DNA of 64,000 nucleotides from Caballeronia terrestris (lineage in GTDB: Bacteria > Pseudomonadota > Gammaproteobacteria > Burkholderiales > Burkholderiaceae): contig NZ_FCOL02000007.1 in NCBI RefSeq assembly GCF_001544515.1, positions 124,001-188,000 on the forward strand, in the 5' to 3' direction. Of the stretch, positions 1 through 8,643 are shown piece after piece. The stretch's first letter is position 1, and the number at the start of each line of letters is the position of its first letter. The translations under genes were made by a program, and so were the position numbers. The notes below the pieces were generated by a model, which saw only the letters and a list, made by a program, of their open reading frames with translations, was not told the DNA's origin and made no database searches.

Positions 1-499
1 TGCCGCGCACTTCGTCCTGAACCTTCGTCAGGCCCTGCAGGCGGCGCACGACCGCGCGGTTCGTGAGCGTGGTGAGGTCCTGCTTGCCGTCGTAGTCGAT
101 GCGAACCGCGTTGCCTTCGATGTACTCGTCGACGCCATCGCGCTTCTGGCGGAAGTACGACAGGTTCTTGCCGGTCGACGTGCCGGTCGCGTACTGATAG
201 CCCTGCGGGTCCTGGGTCACTTCGACGCGATCGGCCTTGATCACGATCGTGCCTTTGGTCGCGACGACATGGCCGATGAAGATGTTCTTCTGCTTCAGGT
301 CGTCGTAGGACATGTTGTCCGCTTCGATGTTGAGCGGCTTGTCGCGGTCGGCGCGTTCGGCGTGGGCTGCCGGAGCGAAGCCCGCGAGCGGCAACACGAC
401 GAGCGCGGCCGCGAGCCCGGTCTGCACGGCGCGCGCGGCGCGGCGCGACAACGCTTGGCGCGGACAGCCGGAATCAGGACGAGGGGACGTTTCGTTCAT
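1..499 (-). CDS. lptA: LptA, periplasmic lipopolysaccharide transport protein (3' end outside window)
   Basis: LptA bridges the periplasm, carrying lipopolysaccharide from the inner-membrane LptBFGC complex to LptDE in the outer membrane. The 166 visible residues begin MNETSPRP, followed by an Arg-rich n-region, a hydrophobic stretch (about residues 29-43, TGLAAALVVLPLAG) and an AHA-type signal-peptidase site. The start of the OstA/LptA beta-jellyroll follows: DKPLNIEADNMSYDD, then GHVVATKGTIVIKADRVEV, typical of the family. The frame is open to base 1, so the C-terminus is missing. It lies 30 nt downstream of lptC on the same strand, the usual lptC-lptA order, with lptB expected next beyond the window. 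The start codon is preceded by no strong ribosome-binding site. Identity is confident from motif and position. Confidence 0.93.
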   Translation of the reverse strand, partial: MNETSPRPDSGCPRQALSRRAARAVQTGLAAALVVLPLAGFAPAAHAERADRDKPLNIEADNMSYDDLKQKNIFIGHVVATKGTIVIKADRVEVTQDPQGYQYATGTSTGKNLSYFRQKRDGVDEYIEGNAVRIDYDGKQDLTTLTNRAVVRRLQGLTKVQDEVRG

Positions 500-529
500 G
501 CAGTCACACTTGGGATGAGATTGCCGGGA

Positions 530-1132
530 TTACTTGGAAGAGCCGCCGTTGATATCGGACGAGGCGATCGCGCCGCGCACGCTACCGAAGAGCTTCATTT
601 CCCGGGTCACGTTGTTGTAGTTCATGCCATTGGCCGTCATCACGGACGGACCGCGCTGAAGTTTAACCGGCTTTTCCGTTTCGATGACATCGTCGTTGAC
701 CAACACGCGAAAATGCTGCGAATCCGCCTGCATCTGCGGATCGCCGAATCCGGCGGCACGCAGGATGCGGGCGTTGTCGTACAGGTCGACGATGGAGACG
801 TCGCCGTTCACCGTGCCGCGCTCGGCCGTCGCGGTGACGGTCGGCTTCTGCGGCTGGAACATGCGCATCGCGGGCAGCGTGAGGTCGCTGTTTTCGTCGT
901 CTTCGTAATGGACCATCGACTTCGCCGTCAGGCGATATTGCGTCGTGCCGGTCGTGTCGAGTTCGGAGACGGAGAAGTTGTCGGCGAAATAGTCGGGCGT
1001 GTGGCGCTTCGCCTGCTCCGGCGCTTCCGGCGCGGAGGGCAGCGTCGCCTGCAGCAGCCAGTACGTGACGCCCGCGAGCGCGGCCATCGCGACGAGCGGC
1101 AGGAGCGAAGTGAGGCGGGCGGGGCGCGGCAT
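530..1132 (-). CDS. lptC: LptC, lipopolysaccharide export system protein
   Basis: LptC is a bitopic inner-membrane protein that takes lipopolysaccharide from LptBFG and hands it to LptA. The 200-residue product starts MPRPARLTSLLPLV and has one N-terminal membrane anchor (about residues 7-25). A periplasmic domain follows with family features: TPDYFADNFSVSELD, then YRLTAKSMVHYEDD, and a C-terminal NYNNVTREMKLFGSVRG segment like the end of LptC/LptA jellyrolls. The frame stays open well upstream, but the ATG at 1132 gives the hydrophobic anchor right at the N-terminus and lies 2 nt after the kdsC stop. That fits translational coupling in a kdsD-kdsC-lptC-lptA transcript. Length matches the family (about 190-210 residues). 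Confidence 0.93.
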   Translation of the reverse strand: MPRPARLTSLLPLVAMAALAGVTYWLLQATLPSAPEAPEQAKRHTPDYFADNFSVSELDTTGTTQYRLTAKSMVHYEDDENSDLTLPAMRMFQPQKPTVTATAERGTVNGDVSIVDLYDNARILRAAGFGDPQMQADSQHFRVLVNDDVIETEKPVKLQRGPSVMTANGMNYNNVTREMKLFGSVRGAIASSDINGGSSK

Positions 1133-1134
1133 CG

Positions 1135-1692
1135 TCAGCCTCCGATCGCCGTGGCGAGCAGGTCGTCGTAACGATTCTGCGCGCGCAGGATCGCGTCGCA
1201 CACTTCGCGCACGGCACCGTGGCCTCCGCGCGCTTCGGCCACCCAGTGCACGCGACGGATCACTTCGGGATGCGCGTTGGCCGGGGCCGCCGCGAAGCCG
1301 CACAGGCGCATGACGGGGAGATCGGGCCAGTCGTCGCCCATGTAGCCGCACTCGGACGCCGCGATGCCGGTTTTTTGCAGCAATTCGGCGAGCGCGACGG
1401 TTTTATCCTCGACGCCCTGGAACAGATGCGTGATCGCGAGTTCCCGCACGCGCGCCGTGACGATGCCCGACTGCCGTCCGGTGATGATCGCCGTCTGCAC
1501 GCCGATTGAGGCAAGCGCCTTCACGCCGTAGCCGTCGAGCGAATTGAACGACTTCATCGTGTCGCCTTCGGCGGTGAAGAAGAGGCTGCCGTCGGTGAAC
1601 ACGCCGTCGACATCGAAAATCATCAGCTTGATGCGGCTCGCGCGCTCGGCGGCGTCGGCGGGTCCCTGTGCAGCGGAAGGCTTCTGCGCCAT
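1135..1692 (-). CDS. kdsC: KdsC, 3-deoxy-D-manno-octulosonate-8-phosphate phosphatase
   Basis: HAD-superfamily phosphatase that releases KDO from KDO 8-phosphate in the cytoplasm, feeding lipid A core assembly. The 185-residue product carries the HAD motif I as IFDVDGVFTDGSL (about residues 25-37, nucleophile Asp plus Asp+2). It also has motif II TAIITGR, the Lys of motif III near VEDKTVAL, and motif IV GYMGDDWPDLPVM. This is the KdsC/YrbI pattern without a large cap domain. Its ATG overlaps the kdsD stop by one base (TGATG), which indicates translational coupling. The frame reads open far upstream, but that is only because it runs antisense-free through kdsD. The start chosen is the one that abuts kdsD. 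Confidence 0.95.
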   Translation of the reverse strand: MAQKPSAAQGPADAAERASRIKLMIFDVDGVFTDGSLFFTAEGDTMKSFNSLDGYGVKALASIGVQTAIITGRQSGIVTARVRELAITHLFQGVEDKTVALAELLQKTGIAASECGYMGDDWPDLPVMRLCGFAAAPANAHPEVIRRVHWVAEARGGHGAVREVCDAILRAQNRYDDLLATAIGG

Positions 1693-2675
1693 CAAATTAC
1701 CTTCTTGGAGAAGAGGTCGTGCATGTTCAGGGCGCCGATCAGCGTCGCGTTGGCGTCGACGACCAGCATCTGATTGATGCGATGACGCTCCATCAGTTCC
1801 ACGGCTTCCACCGCGAGATGATCGGGGCCGATCGTGCGCGGGTTGCGCGTCATGACGTCGGCGAGTCGCAGCGCGCGGAAATCGCCGTCGCGCTGCAGCA
1901 CGCGGCGCAGGTCGCCATCGGTGAAAATGCCTTCGACGTGACGGTTCGAATTGATCACGGCCGTCATGCCCATGCGCTTCTCGGTGATCTGGAAGAGCGC
2001 GTCGGCGACGGTTGCTTCGAGCTGCACGACCGGCACTTCGTCGCCGACGCGCATCACGTCGCGTACATAAGTGAGCAGCCGCCGGCCGAGCGCGCCGCCC
2101 GGATGCGAGCGCGCGAAGTCGTCGGGGCCGAAGCCGCGGGCGTCGAGCACGGCGACCGCGAGCGCATCGCCGAGCGCCATCGCGGCCGTCGTGCTGGCGG
2201 TGGGCGCGAGATTCAGCGGGCACGCTTCCTTTTCGACGCGCGCGTTCAGGTGCACGTCGGCGAGTTGCGCGAGGCTCGATTCGGGGCGGCCCGTGATCGC
2301 GATCAGCTTGGCGCCCAGGCGCTTGATCAGCGGCAGGATCGCGACGAGTTCCTCGGTTTCGCCGGAATTCGACATCGCGATGAAGATGTCGTCGGCGGTG
2401 ACCATGCCCAGGTCGCCGTGGCTCGCTTCGGCGGGATGCACGAAGAACGCGGGCGTGCCGGTGCTCGCGAGCGTCGCGGCGAACTTGCGCGCGATATGCC
2501 CCGACTTGCCGATGCCCGACACCACGACGCGTCCCCGGCAGCCGAGCAGGAATTCGACGGCGCCGGTGAAGTTGTGGTCGAGGAGATCGGAGAGGCCGCG
2601 CACAGCGTCGGCTTCGATGTCGATTACGTTGCGAGCCAGCGCGAGCGCCCGGTCGCCATTGATTTTCGCTATCAT
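1692..2675 (-). CDS. kdsD: KdsD, D-arabinose 5-phosphate isomerase
   Basis: Converts ribulose 5-phosphate to arabinose 5-phosphate, the first committed precursor of KDO. The 327-residue length equals the E. coli enzyme. An N-terminal SIS domain (about 40-175) holds the GIGKSGHIARK loop, the ASTGTPAFFVHPAEASHGD block and the SNSGETEE phosphosugar-binding loop. Two CBS domains follow (about 205-325) with GIFTDGDLRRVLQRD between them. It is the first gene of the minus-strand lipopolysaccharide unit kdsD-kdsC-lptC-lptA, and is divergent from the Kef-type antiporter. An extended -10 element sits only six bases before the ATG, so the message may be leaderless. Confidence 0.95.
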   Translation of the reverse strand: MIAKINGDRALALARNVIDIEADAVRGLSDLLDHNFTGAVEFLLGCRGRVVVSGIGKSGHIARKFAATLASTGTPAFFVHPAEASHGDLGMVTADDIFIAMSNSGETEELVAILPLIKRLGAKLIAITGRPESSLAQLADVHLNARVEKEACPLNLAPTASTTAAMALGDALAVAVLDARGFGPDDFARSHPGGALGRRLLTYVRDVMRVGDEVPVVQLEATVADALFQITEKRMGMTAVINSNRHVEGIFTDGDLRRVLQRDGDFRALRLADVMTRNPRTIGPDHLAVEAVELMERHRINQMLVVDANATLIGALNMHDLFSKKVI

Positions 2676-2681
2676 TCGCGG

Positions 2682-2690
2682 AGTATAACA
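2682..2690 (-). promoter_or_regulatory. Candidate extended -10 promoter of kdsD
   Basis: On the minus strand the sequence TGTTATACT (TGn plus a TATACT hexamer) ends six bases before the kdsD ATG. I see no good -35 hexamer 16-18 bases upstream, which an extended -10 can tolerate. Normal spacing from this -10 puts the transcription start at or next to the A of the ATG, implying a leaderless or nearly leaderless transcript. This is inferred from sequence only. Confidence 0.4.
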
Positions 2691-2837
2691 AAGGCGTTTC
2701 TTCGCCGCGCCGGACTACCAGCGGCTCGCCGCCGCTCATCCGCCCCCCGAAAGGCCTGCCGCGAAAGGCCATCCACGAGAGTGGCGAGCGCTCGCGCGCG
2801 AAGCCGTTCCGCCGACGAAAACGAGGACGCTAGACGG

Positions 2838-4832
2838 ATGACATCGCCGCTCGAAATGACTCTGCTGTTGCTGCTGTGTTCGGTGGCGGGAGTCGTCGTG
2901 TTCCGGTTTTTGAACCTGCCGCCGATGCTCGGCTATCTGGCCGTCGGCATCGTCGTCGGGCCGCACGCGGCCGGCATCGTGCCGGACAGCGAGGGCGCGC
3001 AGCATCTGGCCGAGTTCGGCGTCGTGTTCCTGATGTTTTCGATCGGGCTCGAGTTCTCGCTATCCAAATTACGCTCGATGCGGCGCATCGTGTTCGGCCT
3101 GGGCGCGTTGCAGGTCGCGGGGACGATCGGGTTCGCGCTCATCTTCGGCTGGATCGCGAGCTTCTGGATGCATATGTCCTGGCAGGCGAGCTTCGCGCTC
3201 GGCGGGGCGCTCTCGATGTCGTCGACGGCGATCGTCAGCAAGCTGCTCGCCGAGCGGCTCGAACTCGAGTCGGAGCACGGCCGCAACATCTTCGGCGTGC
3301 TGCTGTTCCAGGACCTCGCCGTCGTGCCGCTGCTCATCATCATCGCGGCGTTCGGCAACGGCAATTCGTCCCAACTCGCGATGTGGCTCGGCATCGCGGC
3401 GGTGAAGATCGTCGTCGCGCTGACGGTGCTGCTCTTCATCGGCCAGAAGTTCATGACGCGCTGGTTCGACATCGTCGCGCGGCGCCGCTCGCAAGAGCTC
3501 TTCATGCTGAACCTGCTGCTCGTCACGCTGGGCGCAGCGTTCATCACCGATAAATTCGGCCTGTCGCTCGCGCTCGGCGCGTTCATCGCGGGGATGTTGA
3601 TTGCGGAGACGCCGTACCGGCATCAGGTGGAAGAGGACATCAAGCCGTTTCGCGACGTGCTGCTCGGTCTCTTCTTCGTGACGACCGGCATGCTGCTCAA
3701 TCCGGTCGTGATCTGGCAACACCCGCTGCTCGTCCTCGGTTTTCTCGTCGTGCCGATCCTGCTTAAGGCCGTGATGATCACCGGCCTCGCGCGGCTCTTC
3801 GGCGCGCCGCCGGGCGTCGCGATGCGCACGGGGCTGAATCTCGCGCAGGCGGGCGAGTTCGGTTTCGTGCTTCTGAACCTGATCCTCGATTCGCATCTCG
3901 TCAATCCCGTGCTGCTGCAGGCGATCCTTTCCGCGATGCTGCTCTCGATGCTCGCCGCGCCGTTCATCATCCAGAACGCGGACCGGATCGTGCTGCGGCT
4001 GTCGTCGACGGAATGGATGCTGCAATCGCTGCAAATGACGAAGATCGCCACGCATAGCCTGAAGCAGAGCGGCCACGTGATCATCTGCGGATACGGCCGC
4101 GCCGGGCAAAACCTCGCGCGCATGCTGGAGCACGAAGGCTTGTCCTACGTGGCGCTCGACCTGGACCCGGATCGCGTCGCGGCGGCTGCGGCGGCGGGCG
4201 AATCGGTCGTGTTCGGCGATGCCGGGCGGCGCGAGTCGCTGCTCGCCGCCGGCCTGCATCGCGCGGCGACGATCGCGATCACGTTCGCGAACACGCCCTC
4301 GGCGATGCGCGTGCTGCACAACATCCACGAGCTCGAGCCGACCTTGCCGGTGATCGTGCGCACCGTCGACGACGCCGATCTCGAAAAGCTGATCGCGGCG
4401 GGCGCGACGGAGGTGATTCCGGAGATCGTCGAGGGCAGCCTGATGCTGGCGTCTCACACGCTGGTGCTGATGGGCGTGCCGATGCGGCGCGTCGTGCGGC
4501 GCGTCGAGGAAATGCGCGACGAGCGCTATAGCCTTTTGCGCGGCTATTTCCGCGGCGCCGACGATCTCGACGACGACGATGGCCACGAGCAGGTCCGGCT
4601 ACAATCGGTGCCGATCGACGAGAACTCGGAAGCCGTCGGCCAGACGCTCGAGGCGCTCGGGCTGGTGGGCAAGGAGATCGAGGTGACGGCGATCCGGCGC
4701 CACGGCATTCGCGGCGTCGAGCCGGACCCCGATACCAAGCTGCGTGCGAAGGACATCGTCGTGTTGCGCGGCCTGCCCGAAGTGCTTGCAGTGGCCGAAG
4801 AGCGGCTGTCGCGCAATCGCCGCGCCGCCTGA
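2838..4832 (+). CDS. Kef-type monovalent cation:proton antiporter (CPA2 family) with TrkA-N and TrkA-C domains
   Basis: Predicted inner-membrane K+ or Na+/H+ antiporter of the CPA2 family (KefB/KefC/RosB type), 664 residues. The first ~380 residues are a hydrophobic Na_H_exchanger domain, beginning [18 protein letters not shown] and containing [16 protein letters not shown] and [14 protein letters not shown]. At about residue 415, [16 protein letters not shown] opens a Rossmann-type TrkA-N nucleotide-binding domain with [12 protein letters not shown]-terminal TrkA-C domain follows (about 575-660), after an acidic linker [10 protein letters not shown]. The ATG at 2838 was chosen because the membrane domain starts there, although the frame is open upstream. 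apt begins 16 nt after the stop, suggesting cotranscription. The transported ion cannot be read from the sequence. Confidence 0.9.
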   Translation: MTSPLEMTLLLLLCSVAGVVVFRFLNLPPMLGYLAVGIVVGPHAAGIVPDSEGAQHLAEFGVVFLMFSIGLEFSLSKLRSMRRIVFGLGALQVAGTIGFALIFGWIASFWMHMSWQASFALGGALSMSSTAIVSKLLAERLELESEHGRNIFGVLLFQDLAVVPLLIIIAAFGNGNSSQLAMWLGIAAVKIVVALTVLLFIGQKFMTRWFDIVARRRSQELFMLNLLLVTLGAAFITDKFGLSLALGAFIAGMLIAETPYRHQVEEDIKPFRDVLLGLFFVTTGMLLNPVVIWQHPLLVLGFLVVPILLKAVMITGLARLFGAPPGVAMRTGLNLAQAGEFGFVLLNLILDSHLVNPVLLQAILSAMLLSMLAAPFIIQNADRIVLRLSSTEWMLQSLQMTKIATHSLKQSGHVIICGYGRAGQNLARMLEHEGLSYVALDLDPDRVAAAAAAGESVVFGDAGRRESLLAAGLHRAATIAITFANTPSAMRVLHNIHELEPTLPVIVRTVDDADLEKLIAAGATEVIPEIVEGSLMLASHTLVLMGVPMRRVVRRVEEMRDERYSLLRGYFRGADDLDDDDGHEQVRLQSVPIDENSEAVGQTLEALGLVGKEIEVTAIRRHGIRGVEPDPDTKLRAKDIVVLRGLPEVLAVAEERLSRNRRAA

Positions 4833-4848
4833 ATTTCCCGGAGACATC

Positions 4849-5415
4849 ATGTCCAGCCTTCCCACGACCGCCCCGTCCAACGCCGCGCAATTCATCAAGA
4901 ACCGCGTGCGCACGATCGACGGCTGGCCGCAGCCGGGCGTGCAGTTCCGCGACATCACGCCGGTCCTTGCGGATCGCCGCGCGTTGCGCACGTTGATCGA
5001 CCTGTTCGTGCAGCGCTATATCGATGCGAAGCTCGACACCATCGCCGGGCTCGATGCGCGCGGTTTCATCATCGGGCCGATTCTCGCGTATGAGCTGAGC
5101 ATCGGCTTCGTGCCGATCCGCAAGAAGGGCAAGCTGCCGTACAAGACGCTCTCGCAGTCGTACGAGCTGGAATATGCGAGCGCGACGGTCGAGATTCACG
5201 AGGACGCTTGCCAGCCGGGCGAGCGCGTGGTGATCGTCGACGATCTGATCGCGACCGGCGGCACGATGATGGCGGGCACGCAGTTGCTCAAGCGCCTGGG
5301 CGCGGTGGTCGTGGAGGGCGCGGCGATCATCGATCTGCCGGATCTCGGCGGCTCGACGCTGCTGAAGGAAAGCGGCTTGCCGCTTTTCACCGTGTGCGAG
5401 TTCGCCGACCGATAA
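4849..5415 (+). CDS. apt: Adenine phosphoribosyltransferase
   Basis: Purine salvage enzyme that makes AMP from adenine and PRPP in the cytoplasm. The 188-residue product carries the PRPP-binding signature [14 protein letters not shown] (about residues 124-137). Upstream it has the family's [36 protein letters not shown] and [11 protein letters not shown]. The ATG at 4849 has GGAGAC eight bases upstream as ribosome-binding site. Length fits the slightly N-extended beta-proteobacterial form (E. coli 183). It is placed tightly between the antiporter (16 nt) and the LysE-type exporter (7 nt). Confidence 0.96.
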   Translation: MSSLPTTAPSNAAQFIKNRVRTIDGWPQPGVQFRDITPVLADRRALRTLIDLFVQRYIDAKLDTIAGLDARGFIIGPILAYELSIGFVPIRKKGKLPYKTLSQSYELEYASATVEIHEDACQPGERVVIVDDLIATGGTMMAGTQLLKRLGAVVVEGAAIIDLPDLGGSTLLKESGLPLFTVCEFADR

Positions 5416-5422
5416 CAACGCC

Positions 5423-6037
5423 ATGCCCAACTTTCTGCTCTTTTTAGCCGCATCGGTTGCGATCACCGTCGCGCCCGGTCCCGACAACCTGCAAGTGCTC
5501 GCGCGCGGCATCTCGCAAGGCCGCGCGGCGGGCCTCGTCGCGGCGCTCGGCTTCGCTGCCGGCATCAGTTTTCACACGACGCTCGCCGCGCTCGGCGTCG
5601 CCGCGTTGCTGCGCTCGTCGCCGATGGCGTTCGAAGCAGTGAAGCTGGCCGGCGCCGCGTATCTCGTGTGGATCGGCATCAAGGCGCTGACGAGCCGCGG
5701 GCTCGCCACCGCGCATGAACGCCCGAGCCAGCCGCTCTCGACCGTGTTCCGGCAAAGCGTGATCGGCAACATGCTGAATCCGAAGGTCACGCTGTTCTTC
5801 ATCGTGTTCCTGCCGCAGTTCGTAAATCCGCACGGCGGCCAGAGCGTGATGCTGCAAATGTTCGAGCTCGGCGCGCTGTTCATGCTGCAGACCGTCGTCG
5901 TGTTTTCGATGTTCGGCATCGGCGCGGGGATGATCGGCGCGTGGCTGAAGCGCCGGCCGCGCGTCGGCGTGTGGCTCGACCGGCTCGCGGGCGCCACGTT
6001 CATCGCGCTGGGGATTCGCGTCGCGTTGCGCGACTAG
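5423..6037 (+). CDS. LysE/RhtB family amino acid exporter
   Basis: Predicted inner-membrane exporter of amino acids or related metabolites, 204 residues. It has the hallmark N-terminal motif VAPGPDNLQVLARG (about 17-30), the G-rich segment GLVAALGFAAGISFHT, and the NMLNPKVTLFFIVFLPQFV block (about 115-133). Six hydrophobic stretches are visible, as in the family. It starts 7 nt after apt, so it is likely the last gene of the antiporter-apt-exporter unit. The substrate cannot be assigned; threonine, homoserine, lysine and leucine exporters all share this signature. Confidence 0.9.
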   Translation: MPNFLLFLAASVAITVAPGPDNLQVLARGISQGRAAGLVAALGFAAGISFHTTLAALGVAALLRSSPMAFEAVKLAGAAYLVWIGIKALTSRGLATAHERPSQPLSTVFRQSVIGNMLNPKVTLFFIVFLPQFVNPHGGQSVMLQMFELGALFMLQTVVVFSMFGIGAGMIGAWLKRRPRVGVWLDRLAGATFIALGIRVALRD

Positions 6038-6119
6038 CCTCGCGCGGCGGGTTTTGGAAACCCCCGCGTTACAATTGCCGGCTTTGCTTAGACGCCTGTT
6101 ACGCGTCGCCGGAGACTCC

Positions 6120-6965
6120 ATGCCCCTGCCTTCGATCGCCGCCGCCCGTCGCTTCGATCCCGCCGCGCACCTGCCGTTTTTCATCGGCGACGAGCGCGTC
6201 GGCTGGATTCGTCGCGGCGATGTATCTCTGCTTGGGCGTTGGCCGGACGTCTTCGCGATCGATGCCTCCGCGGTCCGCCTCTCGCCGTCGTTCGATACCG
6301 TCGATGCCCGCAGCGCAGCGCTCGGCGCGGTGATCGGCATGCTCGCCGCCGACGGCCGCATCCCCGGCTGGCGCGACGAAACCTACGCGATCCGCAACCA
6401 CTTCGACGCCGCGCCGCTCGCGTTCATCGAGCGCGCGGCGTCGCGCTTCTTCGGCACGATGACCTACGCGGTGCATCTGAACGGCATCGTAGAATATGAC
6501 GATTGCGCGCCGCAGTTGTGGATCGCGCGCCGGAGCGAGAGCAAGGCGACGGATCCGGGCATGCTCGACAACGTCGTCGCGGGCGGGATCGGCTGGGGGA
6601 CGGGCATTGAGGCGACGCTCGTGAAGGAATGCTGGGAAGAAGCCGGCATGTCGCCTGAACTCGCCGCGCGTGCCGTGCGCGGCGGCACATTCCACGTATT
6701 GCAGACGCTGCCCGAAGGCACGCAAGCCGAGCAGATCTTCGTCTTCGACGTCACGCTCCCCGCCGATTTCGCGCCGTGCAATCAGGACGGCGAAGTCGGC
6801 GAACACCGGCTCGCGCGCATCGACGAAGTCGCGCGCTGGATCGAAGAGGGCGCGCTCACCGTCGATGCGAGCCTCGCCACGCTCGATTGCCTGCTGCGCC
6901 GCCGCTGGATCGACGAGGAAGCCTGCGAGGGCATCGCCGCCGTCTACGAGGCGCCCGCGCCATAA
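6120..6965 (+). CDS. Nudix hydrolase with N-terminal DUF4743-like domain
   Basis: A 281-residue cytoplasmic protein. The N-terminal ~120 residues (LPFFIGDERVGWIRRG, then FDTVDARSAALGAVIG and GWRDETYAI) resemble the DUF4743 region seen in thiamine-pyrophosphokinase-like Nudix proteins of yeast and bacteria. The C-terminal half is a Nudix fold: MLDNVVAGGIGWGTGIEATLVKECWEEAGM carries the Nudix-box helix ECWEEAG, with the usual R-E-x-x-E-E slightly diverged. The start at 6120 is favoured over an in-frame ATG at 6054 because GGAG lies five bases before it. Substrate is unknown; related proteins act on thiamine diphosphate or its oxidised analogues. purU follows after 26 nt. Confidence 0.82.
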   Translation: MPLPSIAAARRFDPAAHLPFFIGDERVGWIRRGDVSLLGRWPDVFAIDASAVRLSPSFDTVDARSAALGAVIGMLAADGRIPGWRDETYAIRNHFDAAPLAFIERAASRFFGTMTYAVHLNGIVEYDDCAPQLWIARRSESKATDPGMLDNVVAGGIGWGTGIEATLVKECWEEAGMSPELAARAVRGGTFHVLQTLPEGTQAEQIFVFDVTLPADFAPCNQDGEVGEHRLARIDEVARWIEEGALTVDASLATLDCLLRRRWIDEEACEGIAAVYEAPAP

Positions 6966-6991
6966 ATTCAAAGCGAAGGAGTTACCGGTTC

Positions 6992-7861
6992 ATGTCGACC
7001 GAACATAGTTTCATTCTGAAGTTGTCGTGCCCGGACCGGCCCGGCATCGTGCACGCGGTGTCGGGTTTTCTGTTCAACCTCGGCGGCAATATCCTCGATT
7101 CGGCGCAGTTCGGCGACAGCCACACCGGCGAGTTCTTCATGCGCGTGCATTTCCAGCAGGTCGGCGGCGATCCGGGGCTGGAGGCGCTGCGCGCGTCGTT
7201 CAACGAGCTTGCAGAGGATTTCGGAATGCGCTGGGAGTTGCACGACGCGTCGGTGAAGCCGCGCGTCGTGATCATGGTGTCGAAGATCGGGCATTGCCTG
7301 AACGACCTGCTGTTCCGCTATCGCACCGGCCAGTTGCAGATCGAGATTCCGGCGATCGTGTCGAATCACAAGGATTTTTACCAGCTCGCGGCGAGCTACG
7401 ACATTCCGTTTCACCACTTGCCGCTCACTTCGTCGACGCCGCAGGCCAAGGCCGCGCAGGAAGCGCGCGTGCTGGAGATCGTCGAGCAGCACGACGTCGA
7501 TCTGGTCGTGCTCGCGCGCTACATGCAGATTCTGTCGCCGCAGTTGTGCGAGAAGCTCGCCGGCCACGCAATCAATATTCACCACTCGTTTTTGCCGAGC
7601 TTCAAGGGCGCGAAGCCGTATTACCAGGCGTTCGACCGCGGCGTGAAGCTGATCGGCGCGACAGCGCATTACGTGACGACCGACCTCGACGAAGGCCCGA
7701 TCATCGAGCAGGAAGTGGAGCGTGTGGATCACAGCATGACGCCGGATCAACTGACGGCGATCGGTCGCGACGTGGAGTGCGTGACCCTCGCGCGCGCTGT
7801 GAAGTGGCATGTGGAGCACCGGATCGTGCTGAACGGCAGCAAGACGGTGGTGTTTCGCTGA
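6992..7861 (+). CDS. purU: Formyltetrahydrofolate deformylase
   Basis: Hydrolyses 10-formyl-THF to formate and THF, balancing one-carbon pools and supplying formate for PurT. The 289-residue product has an N-terminal ACT domain (FILKLSCPDRPGIVHAVSGF, residues 6-85) and a formyltransferase-fold catalytic domain. The catalytic block AINIHHSFLPSFKGAKPY carries the Asn and His, and TTDLDEGPIIEQ carries the Asp. A GAAGGAG-type ribosome-binding site precedes the ATG at 6992. A strong intrinsic terminator lies 30 nt after the stop, closing the transcription unit. Confidence 0.96.
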   Translation: MSTEHSFILKLSCPDRPGIVHAVSGFLFNLGGNILDSAQFGDSHTGEFFMRVHFQQVGGDPGLEALRASFNELAEDFGMRWELHDASVKPRVVIMVSKIGHCLNDLLFRYRTGQLQIEIPAIVSNHKDFYQLAASYDIPFHHLPLTSSTPQAKAAQEARVLEIVEQHDVDLVVLARYMQILSPQLCEKLAGHAINIHHSFLPSFKGAKPYYQAFDRGVKLIGATAHYVTTDLDEGPIIEQEVERVDHSMTPDQLTAIGRDVECVTLARAVKWHVEHRIVLNGSKTVVFR

Positions 7862-7891
7862 GTTCGCTTTCAGGAAAGTCATGCAAGGAAA

Positions 7892-7923
7892 CCGCCGGTT
7901 GTCGTGACCGGCGGCTTTTTTTT
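7892..7923 (+). terminator. Intrinsic terminator after purU
   Basis: An 8-bp perfect GC stem (CCGCCGGT / ACCGGCGG) with a 7-nt loop is followed by GC and eight T residues. The last two Ts overlap the stop codon of the opposing hydrolase pseudogene. Confidence 0.9.
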
Positions 7924-8436
7924 AAGCGCGTGTCGCCTCGGCGATCGCGTCGGCAACGGCCTGCGGCTGATCGATCGATACAAGCAGCATCGCGTTTGGC
8001 ACGCTTTTCAGGCGCGCGTTCGGGAACGACTCCTTCAGCCGCACGCCCAGCGCCGGAGGAAAGAAAATGCAGTTCTCGCCCCAGACCAGCGACACTCGCT
8101 TCTGGTACTTCGAGAAGTTCTTCGCGGCGTCTAGCGTGTAGTGCGGCGCCATCGCGAGGAGAACCTTCAGACCGTCGCGGGCGACTTCCGGATTCGTCAC
8201 GCCGCCGCCGAGAATTTCGGCGAGAGATCGGCGTCCTCGCGGGTCGGAACGTGTTGCGCGCCGAAGGGAAAGTCGGGCTGGATGTGGCGCAGTCCGTTCG
8301 GCAATTTTGCGACGACCGGGTCCCAGATGTGACTGTTCGTGAAGATGCCGTGAACGTACAGGACCGGGCGCCCGGTGCCGCTCTCGCGATATTCGACCGT
8401 TCCCGCCGATGTACCGACCGCCTTGCGTGTGCTCAT
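7922..8436 (-). pseudogene. Alpha/beta-hydrolase remnant with its central part deleted and a frame change
   Basis: The 5' part starts at an ATG (8436) with a near-perfect AAGGAGG ribosome-binding site. It encodes MSTRKAVGTSAGTVEYRESG followed by the oxyanion-hole region YVHGIFTNSHIWDPVV, up to EDADLSPKFSAA, and stops at 8197. The 3' part, in another frame from about 8215 to 7922, encodes a typical family C-terminus: TNPEVARDGLKVLL, then VSLVWGENCIFFPPALG and a SIDQPQAVADAI tail. The two halves together are about 170 residues, where the family has about 280. The nucleophile-elbow segment (GxSxGG type) is missing entirely. In the C-terminal half the usual catalytic Asp (GEDD-like) reads GENC, and the His position is not recognisable. 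I conclude an internal deletion inactivated the gene; the good ribosome-binding site suggests recent decay. Confidence 0.75.
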
Positions 8437-8586
8437 GGAAAAGCCTCCTTCGATGGTTTGACGTGTGTTCGAGCGATTAGCCCTCGCATCGGTATACGCC
8501 GTGAACATCGGACAAAGGCGCGGAATTCGTAAATTTTGCGCAGCTGAAACGTGAACAATTGTGGACGATGATTTGATCGGCCGATG

Positions 8587-8617
8587 AAAAAAGCCGCCAG
8601 TCTTGCGATTTGGCGGC
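8587..8617 (-). terminator. Intrinsic terminator after the AI-2E family gene
   Basis: On the minus strand a 7-bp stem (GCCGCCA / TGGCGGC) with an 11-nt loop is followed by six T residues, 27 nt after the stop of the upstream membrane-protein gene. Confidence 0.8.
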
Positions 8618-8643
8618 CTTCGTTTCAAAGCATCGGATAGGGG

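Noticed and set aside
1668..2837. N-terminal extension of the Kef-type antiporter by 390 codons
   Set aside because: The extension is antisense to kdsD, has no family sequence, and the membrane domain starts at the ATG at 2838.
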